The notes beneath the pieces are model-generated. The model saw nothing but the letters and a program-made list of their open reading frames with translations, searched no databases and had not been told where the DNA came from. DNA of 14,188 nucleotides, from contig JAFGBW010000249.1 in NCBI GenBank assembly GCA_016932965.1, positions 1 through 14,188 on the forward strand. The letters are read 5' to 3'. The translations under genes were made by a program, and so were the position numbers. Source of the stretch: Candidatus Auribacterota bacterium. GTDB lineage: Bacteria; Auribacterota; JAFGBW01. Each line of letters opens with the position of its first letter. The first letter of the stretch is position 1. Positions 1-7,567 of this stretch are shown here, piece by piece.

Positions 1-54
1 GCGTTTGAAGCGGTCTTTCGTGAAATCAGAAAAGAAACGGAAGAGGTGATCTGA
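1..54 (+). CDS. C-terminal tail of an upstream gene (partial)
   Basis: Frame 1 is open from the first base and ends with TGA at 52-54, giving 17 residues (AFEAVFREIRKETEEVI). The charged, helix-like composition looks like a real protein C-terminus, but the piece is far too short to assign a family. The frame starting at base 2 is also open to 49 but gives a lysine/arginine-only string that looks less natural. No function can be proposed. Confidence 0.4.
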   Translation, partial: AFEAVFREIRKETEEVI

Positions 55-412
55 TAAAATTGGGGATTAAGAATGAAATGATAAACTATATTCTCCCATC
101 AAATCCCTGTTCATTCTTGGCGATTCCTGTCAAATAACAACCATAGTGCTGAAAAACCCGATAAAATCAGAGAGTTATCCATTGAAATAGAGCTATGAGA
201 AACCACGAAACACACGGAAAAAAAGAATTTTTAAATCCTATTTATGAATTATTGATTATTTTTTCGTGTTTTTCGTAGTTAAAAAAAGAATAACCGGCGC
301 TTGAACCAGAGGAGGTACAGGCGGCGGGGTTTGATGCAACGTCCTTCTCTCCTGCGGGTGAAGCTAATGTTAAAGATAGTTGAGAATTTAACCGAACAAT
401 CATGATACCCTC
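55..412. other. intergenic stretch with inverted repeats
   Basis: No convincing gene is present in this 358-nt gap. It contains a perfect 9-bp inverted repeat (AAGAATGAA at 69-77, TTCATTCTT at 110-118), the CACGAA-type inverted repeat at 201-280 listed separately, and a 29-codon open stretch without a start codon at 294-383. There is also an imperfect long-range pairing between 308-315 and 343-350 (AGAGGAGG with CCTTCTCT, one G-U pair), extended by AC/GT after a bulge, that could fold in the leader of the transporter gene. I could not match this leader to any known riboswitch class, and I see no good sigma70 promoter or ribosome site directly before 413. Confidence 0.5.
201..280. repeat. CACGAA-type imperfect inverted repeat
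   Basis: The left arm 201-223 (AACCACGAAACACACGG followed by an A run) pairs imperfectly with the right arm 259-280, whose reverse complement starts AACTACGAAAAACACG. An AT-rich spacer of about 35 nt separates them. Related CACGAAGG / CCTTCGTG arms flank the intergenic repeat near 11002-11098, which suggests one dispersed intergenic family. Similar CACGAA-rich elements are, from general knowledge, frequent in intergenic DNA of several environmental bacterial lineages. No T run in a terminator position follows the right arm. Confidence 0.5.
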
Positions 413-1675
413 ATGCAACTCATTGAAAAATTAAAAGAAAAAAACTGGTTCAGGAACCTGGTGCTGTTTTTAAGCATTTTAGGTCCCGGCATCATCACCG
501 GCAGCGTGGACAATGACGCAGGCGGTATTACCACCTATTCAGTGGCGGGAGCCCTGTACGGTTACCGGCTGCTTTGGACCCTTCTACCCTCATTCATTAT
601 TCTGGCCGTTGTGCAGGAAATGAATGCCAGGATGGGGATTGTCACGGGTAAAGGGCTGGCTGATCTGATCCGGGAGAATTTCGGAGTCAAGTTCACTTTT
701 TTCATGTTTCTCACACTCATCATTGCGGACATTGGAAATACCGCGACTGAATTTGCAGGTGTTGCGGGAAGCATGATGGTCTTTGGAATCAGTAAATACC
801 TCTCGATTCCTTTTACGGCTATCATCGTGTGGCTGCTTGTTGTGAAAGGCGATTACAAAATCAGCGAGCGGATTTTTCTGTTTTTCAGCTTCTGCCTTTT
901 TTCCTATGTTTTTTCAGCTATCCTTTCAAAGCCGGACTGGCATGACATCGGGGCAACACTGATCAAACCGCAAATCCAATTCAATACGAACTATCTCAGC
1001 ATGGTATTGGGTATTATCGGCACGACCATCGCCCCATGGATGCAATTCTACATGCAGTCCTCGGTCATTGAAAAAAGAATCAAGATCGAGGATTATAAAT
1101 ATGCCTTCTGGGATGTGATCATCGGCTGTATCGTAACCGTCGTGGTCGCATTTTTTATCATCATCGCCTGCGCTGCCACGCTTCATAAAAACGGGATCAT
1201 CATCACCGAAGCCAAGGATGCGGCCATGTCGTTGAAACCCTTTGCCGGCGCCTTTGCATCTGAGCTGTTTGCGTTCGGCCTCTTCGTCGCTTCGCTTTTT
1301 TCCGCGGCCATTTTACCCATCGCATGCTCCTTTTATGTCTGTGAAGCCTTTGGTTTTGAGGCGGGGATCAACAAAAAAATCAATGAGGCCCCGGAATTTT
1401 ATGCTCTTTTTACTTTCATTATTTCCGTCTCATGCCTCATCATCTTATTTCCCAATGCACCCTTGATTGCCATCACTATCTGGACTCAGGTCCTCAATGC
1501 TATTGTTTTACCCCTTGTTCTTATTTCAATGATCCTTCTGGTTAATAACAAGACCATCATGGGAAAATACGTGAACAAGCCTTTTCAGAATATCGTCTGC
1601 TGGATCACCATCATCCTTCTGGTTACCCTCTCTGCACTCTTAGTCATCTCCCCTGTCAAAAAAGCGTTTTTATGA
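413..1675 (+). CDS. NRAMP-superfamily divalent metal transporter, NRMT-like
   Basis: This 420-residue inner-membrane protein has about eleven hydrophobic segments and begins with the NRAMP TM1 signature region (GPGIITGSVDNDAGG, residues 24-38). In classical Mn/Fe NRAMP proteins TM1 carries DPGN and TM6 carries an MPH motif whose Met coordinates the metal. Here the TM1 motif aligns as D33-N-D-A36, so the Asn ligand is Ala, and TM6 reads GTTIAPW (203-209), so the Met is Ala207 and the His is Trp. Replacement of that Met is a reported trait of the NRAMP-related Mg2+ transporters (NRMT), so Mg2+ or another hard divalent ion is a better guess than Mn2+ or Fe2+. Start 413 is the first ATG after an in-frame stop at 389-391; no clear SD precedes it. 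It appears monocistronic. The superfamily call is firm, the substrate is inference. Confidence 0.88.
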   Translation: MQLIEKLKEKNWFRNLVLFLSILGPGIITGSVDNDAGGITTYSVAGALYGYRLLWTLLPSFIILAVVQEMNARMGIVTGKGLADLIRENFGVKFTFFMFLTLIIADIGNTATEFAGVAGSMMVFGISKYLSIPFTAIIVWLLVVKGDYKISERIFLFFSFCLFSYVFSAILSKPDWHDIGATLIKPQIQFNTNYLSMVLGIIGTTIAPWMQFYMQSSVIEKRIKIEDYKYAFWDVIIGCIVTVVVAFFIIIACAATLHKNGIIITEAKDAAMSLKPFAGAFASELFAFGLFVASLFSAAILPIACSFYVCEAFGFEAGINKKINEAPEFYALFTFIISVSCLIILFPNAPLIAITIWTQVLNAIVLPLVLISMILLVNNKTIMGKYVNKPFQNIVCWITIILLVTLSALLVISPVKKAFL

Positions 1676-1729
1676 TTCCTTCCTCCGTACCCGGATGGTA
1701 ATAAGTCATGAGTGGGAGTTTTAAGTTTC

Positions 1730-1806
1730 GAGTTTAAAATGAAATTTCATTTGTTAACTCATAACTCAACACTCACAACTCAAAACTTTTCCCGATTCCC
1801 TCCGTG
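1730..1806. repeat. dispersed intergenic repeat, copy 1
   Basis: This segment aligns along its whole length with 11022-11097. Shared blocks are GAGTTTAAA, AAATTTCATT, AACTCATAACTCAACAC, CACAACTCA and a trailing CCGA...TCCGTG/TTCGTG. It contains a perfect 16-bp palindrome at 1737-1752 (AAATGAAATTTCATTT), and the GAGTTT-rich sequence to its left (1711-1736) is loosely complementary to the AACTCA-rich sequence to its right, so transcripts could fold into a long imperfect hairpin. It fills much of the 331-nt gap between the transporter and the coiled-coil gene. No open frame lies inside it. Confidence 0.7.
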
Positions 1807-1896
1807 GTGAAATGATTCCTTTTAAAAAATTTCCGGACTTGTCAAACTTTACCAGTCCAAATCCTGTGGCGGTGGTTTACCGGATTAATTAATCAT

Positions 1897-1925
1897 TTGA
1901 TCCCATGAAAAAAAAATATCATAAT
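1897..1925 (+). promoter_or_regulatory. predicted sigma70-type promoter for the coiled-coil gene
   Basis: A TTGATC -35 box (1897-1902) and a CATAAT -10 box (1920-1925) are separated by exactly 17 nt that include an A run. Transcription would start near 1932, giving a leader of about 75 nt before the ATG at 2007. Prediction by sequence only. Confidence 0.5.
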
Positions 1926-1940
1926 ACAATTCTAGGAACA

Positions 1941-1956
1941 CTCCCAGGAATGGGAG
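1941..1956 (+). promoter_or_regulatory. hairpin with GGAA (GNRA-type) tetraloop in the 5' leader
   Basis: CTCCCA (1941-1946) and TGGGAG (1951-1956) form a perfect 6-bp stem closed by GGAA, a GNRA tetraloop. It begins about 10 nt after the predicted transcription start and is followed by an A-rich run rather than a T run, so it does not look like a terminator. It could stabilise the transcript 5' end or be a protein site. Confidence 0.45.
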
Positions 1957-2006
1957 GAAAAAACACTAAAAACACTGACTCTTCCAGCTAAATTCAGGAC
2001 AGGATC

Positions 2007-2981
2007 ATGAGCTTAATAAAAAATTGCTATTTAGGAATCCGGGCCATTTACCGCAGTTCCGGTATCAGGCGACAATCCAAAAAAATCAAAAGAGAAATCG
2101 CCGCGATTGAAACAAAAATTCAGAATCAGCTGCTCCAGTTGGGAAAAGAATTTTCAGAGAAAAATACCCAATCATCTGAACTCGTTCATTATAAGATCCC
2201 TCAATTTCTGGAGGAAATAAAGAAAAACCAGGAAGCGGATTCCTGTTTGGAAGACCGTTTTCATCAGGAGATGGATGTGATCCGGCAGAAAGAAATTGAG
2301 CAGGAAACCCTTTTGCCTGAAAAAGAAAAAATCGAAAAAGATAGAGAGCAGGTTTTTAAAAAGGCCGACGCAGAACTCAAAGGCCGGGAAATGGAACTCA
2401 AAAAGATAGAGGCTTCCCTTGCCCAACTGGAGAAAAGAAAACAACGCGCCAGCCAGGCCAAAACCATGATCCCGGTACCCTTGCTCAACCAGGAAGTGCT
2501 CAAAAACAAAAGAAGGATGGAGGAATTGATCCCGGAGATAGAAGAAAAACACAGGGATATCCTTCCCTTGAAAGAAGCTTATGAAAGCATCCATTCGGAA
2601 TGCAACGGGTTGCGGAATCAGATTCAAAATTATCAAAAAGAAATTCAAAAAAAAACGGCTGTCCTCAATAAAGAAAAAAAAGGGCTGCAAAAAAACCGTG
2701 CCCATCTTGAGCAACAGCTCCAAGACAGTCTGATTCAGTTAGGGACTCATGTGGAACAGCACGCATTATGGTCGTCTTCTATGTCGGGGATTCATGATGA
2801 TCTTTTAGTCTTCCGGAAGCAAATAGCCCAGTTAAAGCAGCAGATCGGCGAGAATGCTGCCAAGCTTCAAGCCATGGCATCAGACCGCAAAGTGGGCTGG
2901 CTATTCTTCGTGCTCATGCTTCTCATCCTCCTCGGGTCCGCTGGGATTTATCTTCATACCAGATTATATACCCCTCAATAG
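2007..2981 (+). CDS. coiled-coil protein with C-terminal membrane anchor
   Basis: The 324-residue product is not a family I recognise. From about residue 20 to 290 it is almost entirely charged, Glu/Lys/Gln-rich heptad-like sequence, consistent with long coiled coils. A single hydrophobic segment at about 298-316 (WLFFVLMLLILLGSAGIYL) is followed by a short tail, so it is probably tail-anchored with most of the protein in the cytoplasm. There is no signal peptide. An AGGA at 1996-1999 sits 7 nt before the ATG, which supports this start, and a promoter with a leader hairpin lies upstream. It could organise the envelope or scaffold a partner, but that is speculation. The 208-nt gap to alaS and a separate ribosome site there suggest an independent gene. 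Confidence 0.8.
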   Translation: MSLIKNCYLGIRAIYRSSGIRRQSKKIKREIAAIETKIQNQLLQLGKEFSEKNTQSSELVHYKIPQFLEEIKKNQEADSCLEDRFHQEMDVIRQKEIEQETLLPEKEKIEKDREQVFKKADAELKGREMELKKIEASLAQLEKRKQRASQAKTMIPVPLLNQEVLKNKRRMEELIPEIEEKHRDILPLKEAYESIHSECNGLRNQIQNYQKEIQKKTAVLNKEKKGLQKNRAHLEQQLQDSLIQLGTHVEQHALWSSSMSGIHDDLLVFRKQIAQLKQQIGENAAKLQAMASDRKVGWLFFVLMLLILLGSAGIYLHTRLYTPQ

Positions 2982-3189
2982 AGCATGCGTTTGCTCAAAC
3001 GGATAGGATCACATCTGGAAAGCATGAATGGCATTTGCTTTTCACAATCCTTGAAAATGACGGGTTCATCACAGTCAGCATGAGGATATCCCATTACCCC
3101 CTAGTTCACGGGTTGCAGATTTCTTTTGGACAATAGAAACGAAAAATAATACAAATCATTTTTTATATTGATCTTCAAAGGATACCGGC

Positions 3190-5811
3190 ATGAAACCCGT
3201 TGAGATACGAAAAAAATACCTGGATTTTTTTCAATCCAAGGGCCACTCCGTCGTGGAGAGTGATTCCCTGATCCCGTCCAAAGACCCAACCCTTTTATTT
3301 ACCACAGCCGGGATGGTCCAGTTTAAACCGCTTTATGCCGGTGCGCCTCTTCCCTATTCGCGGGCAGTGACGGTTCAAAAATGCCTCCGCGCCGGAGGCA
3401 AAGGATCGGACCTGGAAAAGGTCGGCCAGACTTTACGTCATCATACCTTCTTTGAAATGCTGGGAAATTTTTCTTTTGGCGATTACTTTAAAAAAGAAGC
3501 CATTCTTTTTGCCTGGGAATTCATCACACAAATTCTCAGGATGGACACGGACAAGCTATGGGTTTCAGTTTTTAACGAGGATGAAGAGGCAAGGGCGTTA
3601 TGGATCAAAGCCGGTTTTAATCCGGACCGTATTGTCAAACTCGGCAAGGAAGATAATTTTTGGGGACCGGCAGGCGATGAAGGTGCGTGCGGACCTTGTT
3701 CCGAAATCTATTTTGATCTGGGACCTGAGCATTCCTGCGGAAACAAGAATTGCCAGGTGGGTTGCAGTTGTGAAAGGCATCTGGAATTCTGGAACCTGGT
3801 TTTTCCCCAGTTTTACCAGGAAAAAGACGGCTCACGCCGTCCTCTTGCCCGGAAAGGAGTGGACACGGGCATGGGACTGGAAAGACTTTCGTTTTTAATG
3901 GATCCTACCGCTGAAAATAATTACCAGACAGCATTATTTAAACCCATTATTTCAAAGATAGAAAAAATAGCCTCCCAACCTTATGAAAAAGAAGTGTATT
4001 CCCCCTATCATGTGATAGCGGATCACATCCGGACACTGGTTTTTTCCATCAGCGATGGGATACTGCCTTCTAATGAAGGCAGAGGGTATGTGATCCGGAG
4101 AATCCTCCGCAGAGCCCTTCGCTATGGCAGGAAACTGGGGCTGGAAAAACCCTTTTTACATTCGCTTGCTCCTATGGTCAACGACATCATGAGCTGCCAG
4201 TATCCGGAACTGATGAAATCCCTTCCTACCGTAAAAGAGGTCATCAAAACCGAGGAAGAAAAATTCACACTTACTTTAAACAGGGGGCTGGAGCATCTGG
4301 AAGAAGCTGTCCGGGAAAGAAAAGGGAAAGAATACATGGAAGGCGAAACTGTTTTCAAACTTTATGACACTTGGGGGCTGCCCTATGAGATCATCGAGGA
4401 AACAGCCCAGGAATACAGCCTGAAAGTGGATCAAGCAGGATTTGAAAAAGCCATGCTCGAACAAAAAAGAAAAGGCAAACAAAGCTGGAAAGGGACCTCC
4501 TATAAACTGGATCATGCGGAGATTCTGCTTGATGGGCTTGCCCAGACTGAATTTTTTGGATATGAAAAACTGAAAACCCAAGCCCGCGTCCTAGCATTGA
4601 TCGCTGAAGAAAAAAGAGTGGACAAAATTAACGACGGCATCGATGCCATCCTGGTCTGTGATAAAAGTGTATTTTATGCCGAAGCAGGAGGTCAGGCGGC
4701 TGATACCGGAGTCATCAAATGGGAAAACGGGGAAGCTCATGTCGGTGATGTTCAGAAATCCAAAAATAACGTGATCCTTCATTCTGTTCAAATTCTCAAA
4801 GGAACCCTTCAGACAGATAGTGAGGTCATTCTGGAAGTGGATGCCGTAAAAAGAAGAGAAACCCAAAAAAATCATACTGCCACACATCTGCTCCAATATG
4901 TCCTCAGGAAGCGTCTGGGGGATCATGTGAAACAGGCCGGTTCTTACGTGAACGCTGAAAAGCTTCGTTTTGATTTTTCCCATTCCGAAAAAATCCCCTT
5001 TTCTGTTCTGAAAGAAATCGAATCCGAAGTAAACGAATTGATATTTTCCGACGCCAGCACCGTGGTTGATACCATGCCTTTAATAGCGGCCAAATCCAGA
5101 AAGGATATCATTGCCAATTTCGGAGAAAAATACGGGGAAGAGGTACGCCTCGTTTCAGTGGGGGACTTTTCCAGGGAACTCTGCGGCGGAACGCATATCT
5201 CTCATATCGGACTCATCGGCGGATTTAAAATCCTTTCCGAATCATCCGTATCAGCGGGGATCAGAAGGATTGAAGCCATCACAGGACAAAACCTGATGCG
5301 TCATCTCATCGAGCATTCCGAGCAGCTTCAGAATCTGGCCTCCTTTCTGAAAATCCCTGTTGAATCGGTCATGGAAAAAGTGGAGGTTTTGACCGGAAAA
5401 GTCAAAGAACTGGAAAAGAAGCTGGCCCAGGCTTCTTCTGCCGGTTCACGGGAAACCAAACCGGCGGAAGACTTTTCTTATGCTCATGAAAAGACCCAAA
5501 TCATCATTGAAGGTTTTAAAGGACTGACACCTGAAGATCTGATGAGAAGAACAGACGGATTGAAATCCAGTTATCCTCAATTGCTTGCTTGTCTGGGTTC
5601 CATCACAGAAGGTCAGATCCACTTTCTGGCTGTACGACAGGGAATAGAAAAAGTCGATTGCGGGAAACTGATGCGCATCGTTACCGCTGTGGCTGAAGGA
5701 AAAGGCGGAGGCCGTCCGGATATGGCCCGTGGCGGAGGGAAAAACACCGCCCAGCTTCGTGCTTCGCTGAAGGAAGCGGAAAAATGGATCCGGGAGCAGC
5801 TTTCTCTATGA
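3190..5811 (+). CDS. alaS: alanine--tRNA ligase
   Basis: AlaRS charges tRNA-Ala with alanine in the cytoplasm. The 873-residue length is standard for full bacterial AlaRS. Class II catalytic elements are visible: motif 1 around TTAGMVQFKP (38-47), motif 2 around RHHTFFEMLGNFSFGDYF (83-100), and the VDTGMGLERL segment of motif 3. A four-Cys cluster (C183, C188, C192, C194) precedes EFWNLVF, as in many bacterial AlaRS. The editing domain has the zinc-binding H562-x3-H566 and C665-x3-H669, so mischarged Ser/Gly-tRNA editing should be intact. The C-terminal C-Ala region ends with the typical GGRPDMARGGG (near 839-849). AAAGGA (3177-3182) lies 7 nt before the ATG. A possible TTGGAC (3126) / TAATAC (3147) promoter has only 15-nt spacing and is weak. 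The stop overlaps the next gene's ATG. Confidence 0.98.
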   Translation: MKPVEIRKKYLDFFQSKGHSVVESDSLIPSKDPTLLFTTAGMVQFKPLYAGAPLPYSRAVTVQKCLRAGGKGSDLEKVGQTLRHHTFFEMLGNFSFGDYFKKEAILFAWEFITQILRMDTDKLWVSVFNEDEEARALWIKAGFNPDRIVKLGKEDNFWGPAGDEGACGPCSEIYFDLGPEHSCGNKNCQVGCSCERHLEFWNLVFPQFYQEKDGSRRPLARKGVDTGMGLERLSFLMDPTAENNYQTALFKPIISKIEKIASQPYEKEVYSPYHVIADHIRTLVFSISDGILPSNEGRGYVIRRILRRALRYGRKLGLEKPFLHSLAPMVNDIMSCQYPELMKSLPTVKEVIKTEEEKFTLTLNRGLEHLEEAVRERKGKEYMEGETVFKLYDTWGLPYEIIEETAQEYSLKVDQAGFEKAMLEQKRKGKQSWKGTSYKLDHAEILLDGLAQTEFFGYEKLKTQARVLALIAEEKRVDKINDGIDAILVCDKSVFYAEAGGQAADTGVIKWENGEAHVGDVQKSKNNVILHSVQILKGTLQTDSEVILEVDAVKRRETQKNHTATHLLQYVLRKRLGDHVKQAGSYVNAEKLRFDFSHSEKIPFSVLKEIESEVNELIFSDASTVVDTMPLIAAKSRKDIIANFGEKYGEEVRLVSVGDFSRELCGGTHISHIGLIGGFKILSESSVSAGIRRIEAITGQNLMRHLIEHSEQLQNLASFLKIPVESVMEKVEVLTGKVKELEKKLAQASSAGSRETKPAEDFSYAHEKTQIIIEGFKGLTPEDLMRRTDGLKSSYPQLLACLGSITEGQIHFLAVRQGIEKVDCGKLMRIVTAVAEGKGGGRPDMARGGGKNTAQLRASLKEAEKWIREQLSL

Positions 5812-7073
5812 GTGAAAATCCTATTTTATTGTCCCGATTTCTTGAGACCGGACAAACCTGCATCCAGGGGCAAAGGATCTCCGTTGACAAATCTTTTGAA
5901 GCAAACGAATTCCGGAATTTAGCTTTTTATCAAAGCCAGATTGAAGACGGCTCATTTAAAGGATCGATTTTTTGCCGGCTGGATTTCAAACTCAGCCATG
6001 GCCGGAATCTTGATTTTCAAAATGCGATCTTCAAGGAAAGCACCGCCAGGAACTACTCCTTCAGCCAATGCCGTTTTTCGAAAGCTCGATGGGATCATTG
6101 TGATTTCTCAGGAGGAGCCTTCCAGGAAGCGGACTTTGAAGATGCGATTTTTGAATACAGCGATTTTGCCCTTTGTGAATTCCAGCAGGTTCAGTTCAGA
6201 GGGGCTCGTTTTATTCATTGCAACTTCAATGGATGCGTTTTTGAGAAAGCGGATTTTGAAAACGCCGTCTTCGAAGATGTCTCCTTTCTTCAGGCAGATG
6301 GTCTCACTGAGGAGCAAAGACTCGTTTTGTCCCAAAAAGGAGCGAAAGTATCACTGCCTTATGAGATAGCGTTCAGGGAATGGATCCATGCTGTCATCAT
6401 CAACAAATGGTCTCATCGAACCAGATTGATGGTAACCGCGATCCTTTTTTTTATATTGGGCATTTATGCAAAACCGTTATTCAAATGGGGGAGGCATTTA
6501 TTCAAGCTGGAAGCCAATCCGTTGAGTCATCCGATCAGTTATCTTCAGACAACGGATAACCACTCTTTTTTTGATCGGCACATCAGCCTCCCTAATTATC
6601 ATTTTAAGGACGACTTGGACTACTGGCTGCTCGTTCCCAATACGCCTTCTTCCTCGGATAAACTCAAACCGGACAGGGAGGATTTCAGTTCCTTTCCCGC
6701 TTCTCTCTGTTCTGATGGATATGAAGGAAGTTTATATTATTCCTCGAAGGCCCGCCCTTTTTCAACGGGTCATGATCCTCTGACAGACGAAAGAATCTGG
6801 CTTGAAGTCAATCCCGGAGGCGAAAAAATAAAATTGTCGTTTTATTATAAGCTGGGGCATCCGCAGATCAATCTATATGGACGGCTAAAAACGGGAGGCT
6901 ACCGGATCCTGGCCCAGGTAGACAGAAAGACAAAAACGCCGGGACCTGTCTGGACCTATTACAGCGAAGAGGTGAATATTCCCGCAAGTATAGAAGCCAT
7001 TTGCCTGGAAATCAGCCGATTCCCTGAACAAAAAATCTATCTGGATGACATCAATCTTGAAGCCGCGCTCTAA
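5808..7073 (+). CDS. pentapeptide-repeat protein with membrane segment and jelly-roll-like domain
   Basis: Start 5808 is chosen because its ATG overlaps the alaS stop (ATGA) with GGGAG 11 nt upstream; an in-frame ATG at 5784 lies inside alaS. The product has 421 residues. Phe occupies nearly every fifth position from residue 30 to 160 (for example 100, 105, 110, 115, 120 and on to 160), with A/C-D/N before many of them. That is the pentapeptide repeat signature, which builds a right-handed quadrilateral beta-helix of about six to seven coils. A membrane segment follows at about 207-221. The remaining ~195 residues look beta-rich and end in a YLDDINLE motif typical of carbohydrate-binding-module-like galactose-binding folds. 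Basic residues flank both sides of the membrane segment, so topology is unclear; a cytoplasmic helix and external C-domain is my guess. Function unknown. The overlap implies translational coupling to alaS. Confidence 0.88.
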   Translation: MSENPILLSRFLETGQTCIQGQRISVDKSFEANEFRNLAFYQSQIEDGSFKGSIFCRLDFKLSHGRNLDFQNAIFKESTARNYSFSQCRFSKARWDHCDFSGGAFQEADFEDAIFEYSDFALCEFQQVQFRGARFIHCNFNGCVFEKADFENAVFEDVSFLQADGLTEEQRLVLSQKGAKVSLPYEIAFREWIHAVIINKWSHRTRLMVTAILFFILGIYAKPLFKWGRHLFKLEANPLSHPISYLQTTDNHSFFDRHISLPNYHFKDDLDYWLLVPNTPSSSDKLKPDREDFSSFPASLCSDGYEGSLYYSSKARPFSTGHDPLTDERIWLEVNPGGEKIKLSFYYKLGHPQINLYGRLKTGGYRILAQVDRKTKTPGPVWTYYSEEVNIPASIEAICLEISRFPEQKIYLDDINLEAAL

Positions 7074-7181
7074 GTCTTTTTTTCTGCTGGTGCTTTTGAT
7101 GCTCATTGGAATACAAATGGAAATGTATCTTTGTTTATTGAAAACAATCCGTAAAAGTATTATCTTTCCAGGCGGATGAAT

Positions 7182-7556
7182 ATGTTCAACACCATCAGTA
7201 ACGGAGAAAACCGCCGTCGTTATCACAGAGCCAGAGTCAAGGTAGCTATCAAACTGGCGAGGGCCACTTCTGCTCTCACCTGGATTCAGGCCTATACCCG
7301 GGATATCAGCCTGGGAGGACTCTGTATTGATATCGACCAGAAATTATCTCCTTACAGCATGGTTAAAATACTTCTTGAATCCACAGAAGCAAACCAGTCT
7401 ATCACCATTTTTGGCCGTGTATTATGGGTAGTGGAACCCAAAGAAGATGAGGAAGGAAATGCTCCGGCCGTTTATACGGCAGGGATACAGTTTCTCAACC
7501 TCCATACGGAAGAAGGGAAAAAACTCATCATGAAATTAATGTCTAAAAAACGCTGA
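7182..7556 (+). CDS. PilZ domain protein
   Basis: A stand-alone PilZ protein of 124 residues. PilZ domains bind cyclic di-GMP. Both parts of the binding signature are present: an Arg cluster RRRYHRAR near the N-terminus supplying the RxxxR motif, and DISLGG about 35 residues later matching [D/N]xSxxG. The C-terminal half (VLWVVEP... GIQFLNL) has the strand pattern usual for the domain. AGGCGG at 7170-7175 lies 6 nt before the ATG at 7182 but directly abuts the in-frame ATG at 7176, so I prefer 7182; the difference is two residues. It follows the pentapeptide gene by 108 nt and precedes the amidase gene by 11 nt, which suggests co-transcription with the amidase and possible c-di-GMP control of an envelope process. 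Confidence 0.9.
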   Translation: MFNTISNGENRRRYHRARVKVAIKLARATSALTWIQAYTRDISLGGLCIDIDQKLSPYSMVKILLESTEANQSITIFGRVLWVVEPKEDEEGNAPAVYTAGIQFLNLHTEEGKKLIMKLMSKKR

Positions 7557-7567
7557 CAGAAAAACAC

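Noticed and set aside
290-412. Mn2+ or Mg2+ riboswitch before the transporter
   Set aside because: Some pairing is possible, but I could not match the conserved cores of the yybP-ykoY or M-box classes by eye.
1753-1786. AACTCA-like tandem units as a possible CRISPR or iteron array
   Set aside because: The units are short, degenerate and have no spacers. The second copy is a dispersed repeat elsewhere, not an array.
2172-2723. Minus-strand 183-codon frame rich in Phe and Leu
   Set aside because: It is the antisense shadow of the Lys/Glu-rich coiled-coil gene, where GAA/AAA codons read as TTC/TTT.
5784-5807. Longer start for the pentapeptide protein at 5784
   Set aside because: It lies inside alaS without a suitably placed SD. 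The ATG at 5808 forms a classic ATGA overlap and has GGGAG upstream.
7074-7175. T run after the pentapeptide gene as a terminator
   Set aside because: The T run at about 7077-7084 has no convincing GC-rich stem before it.
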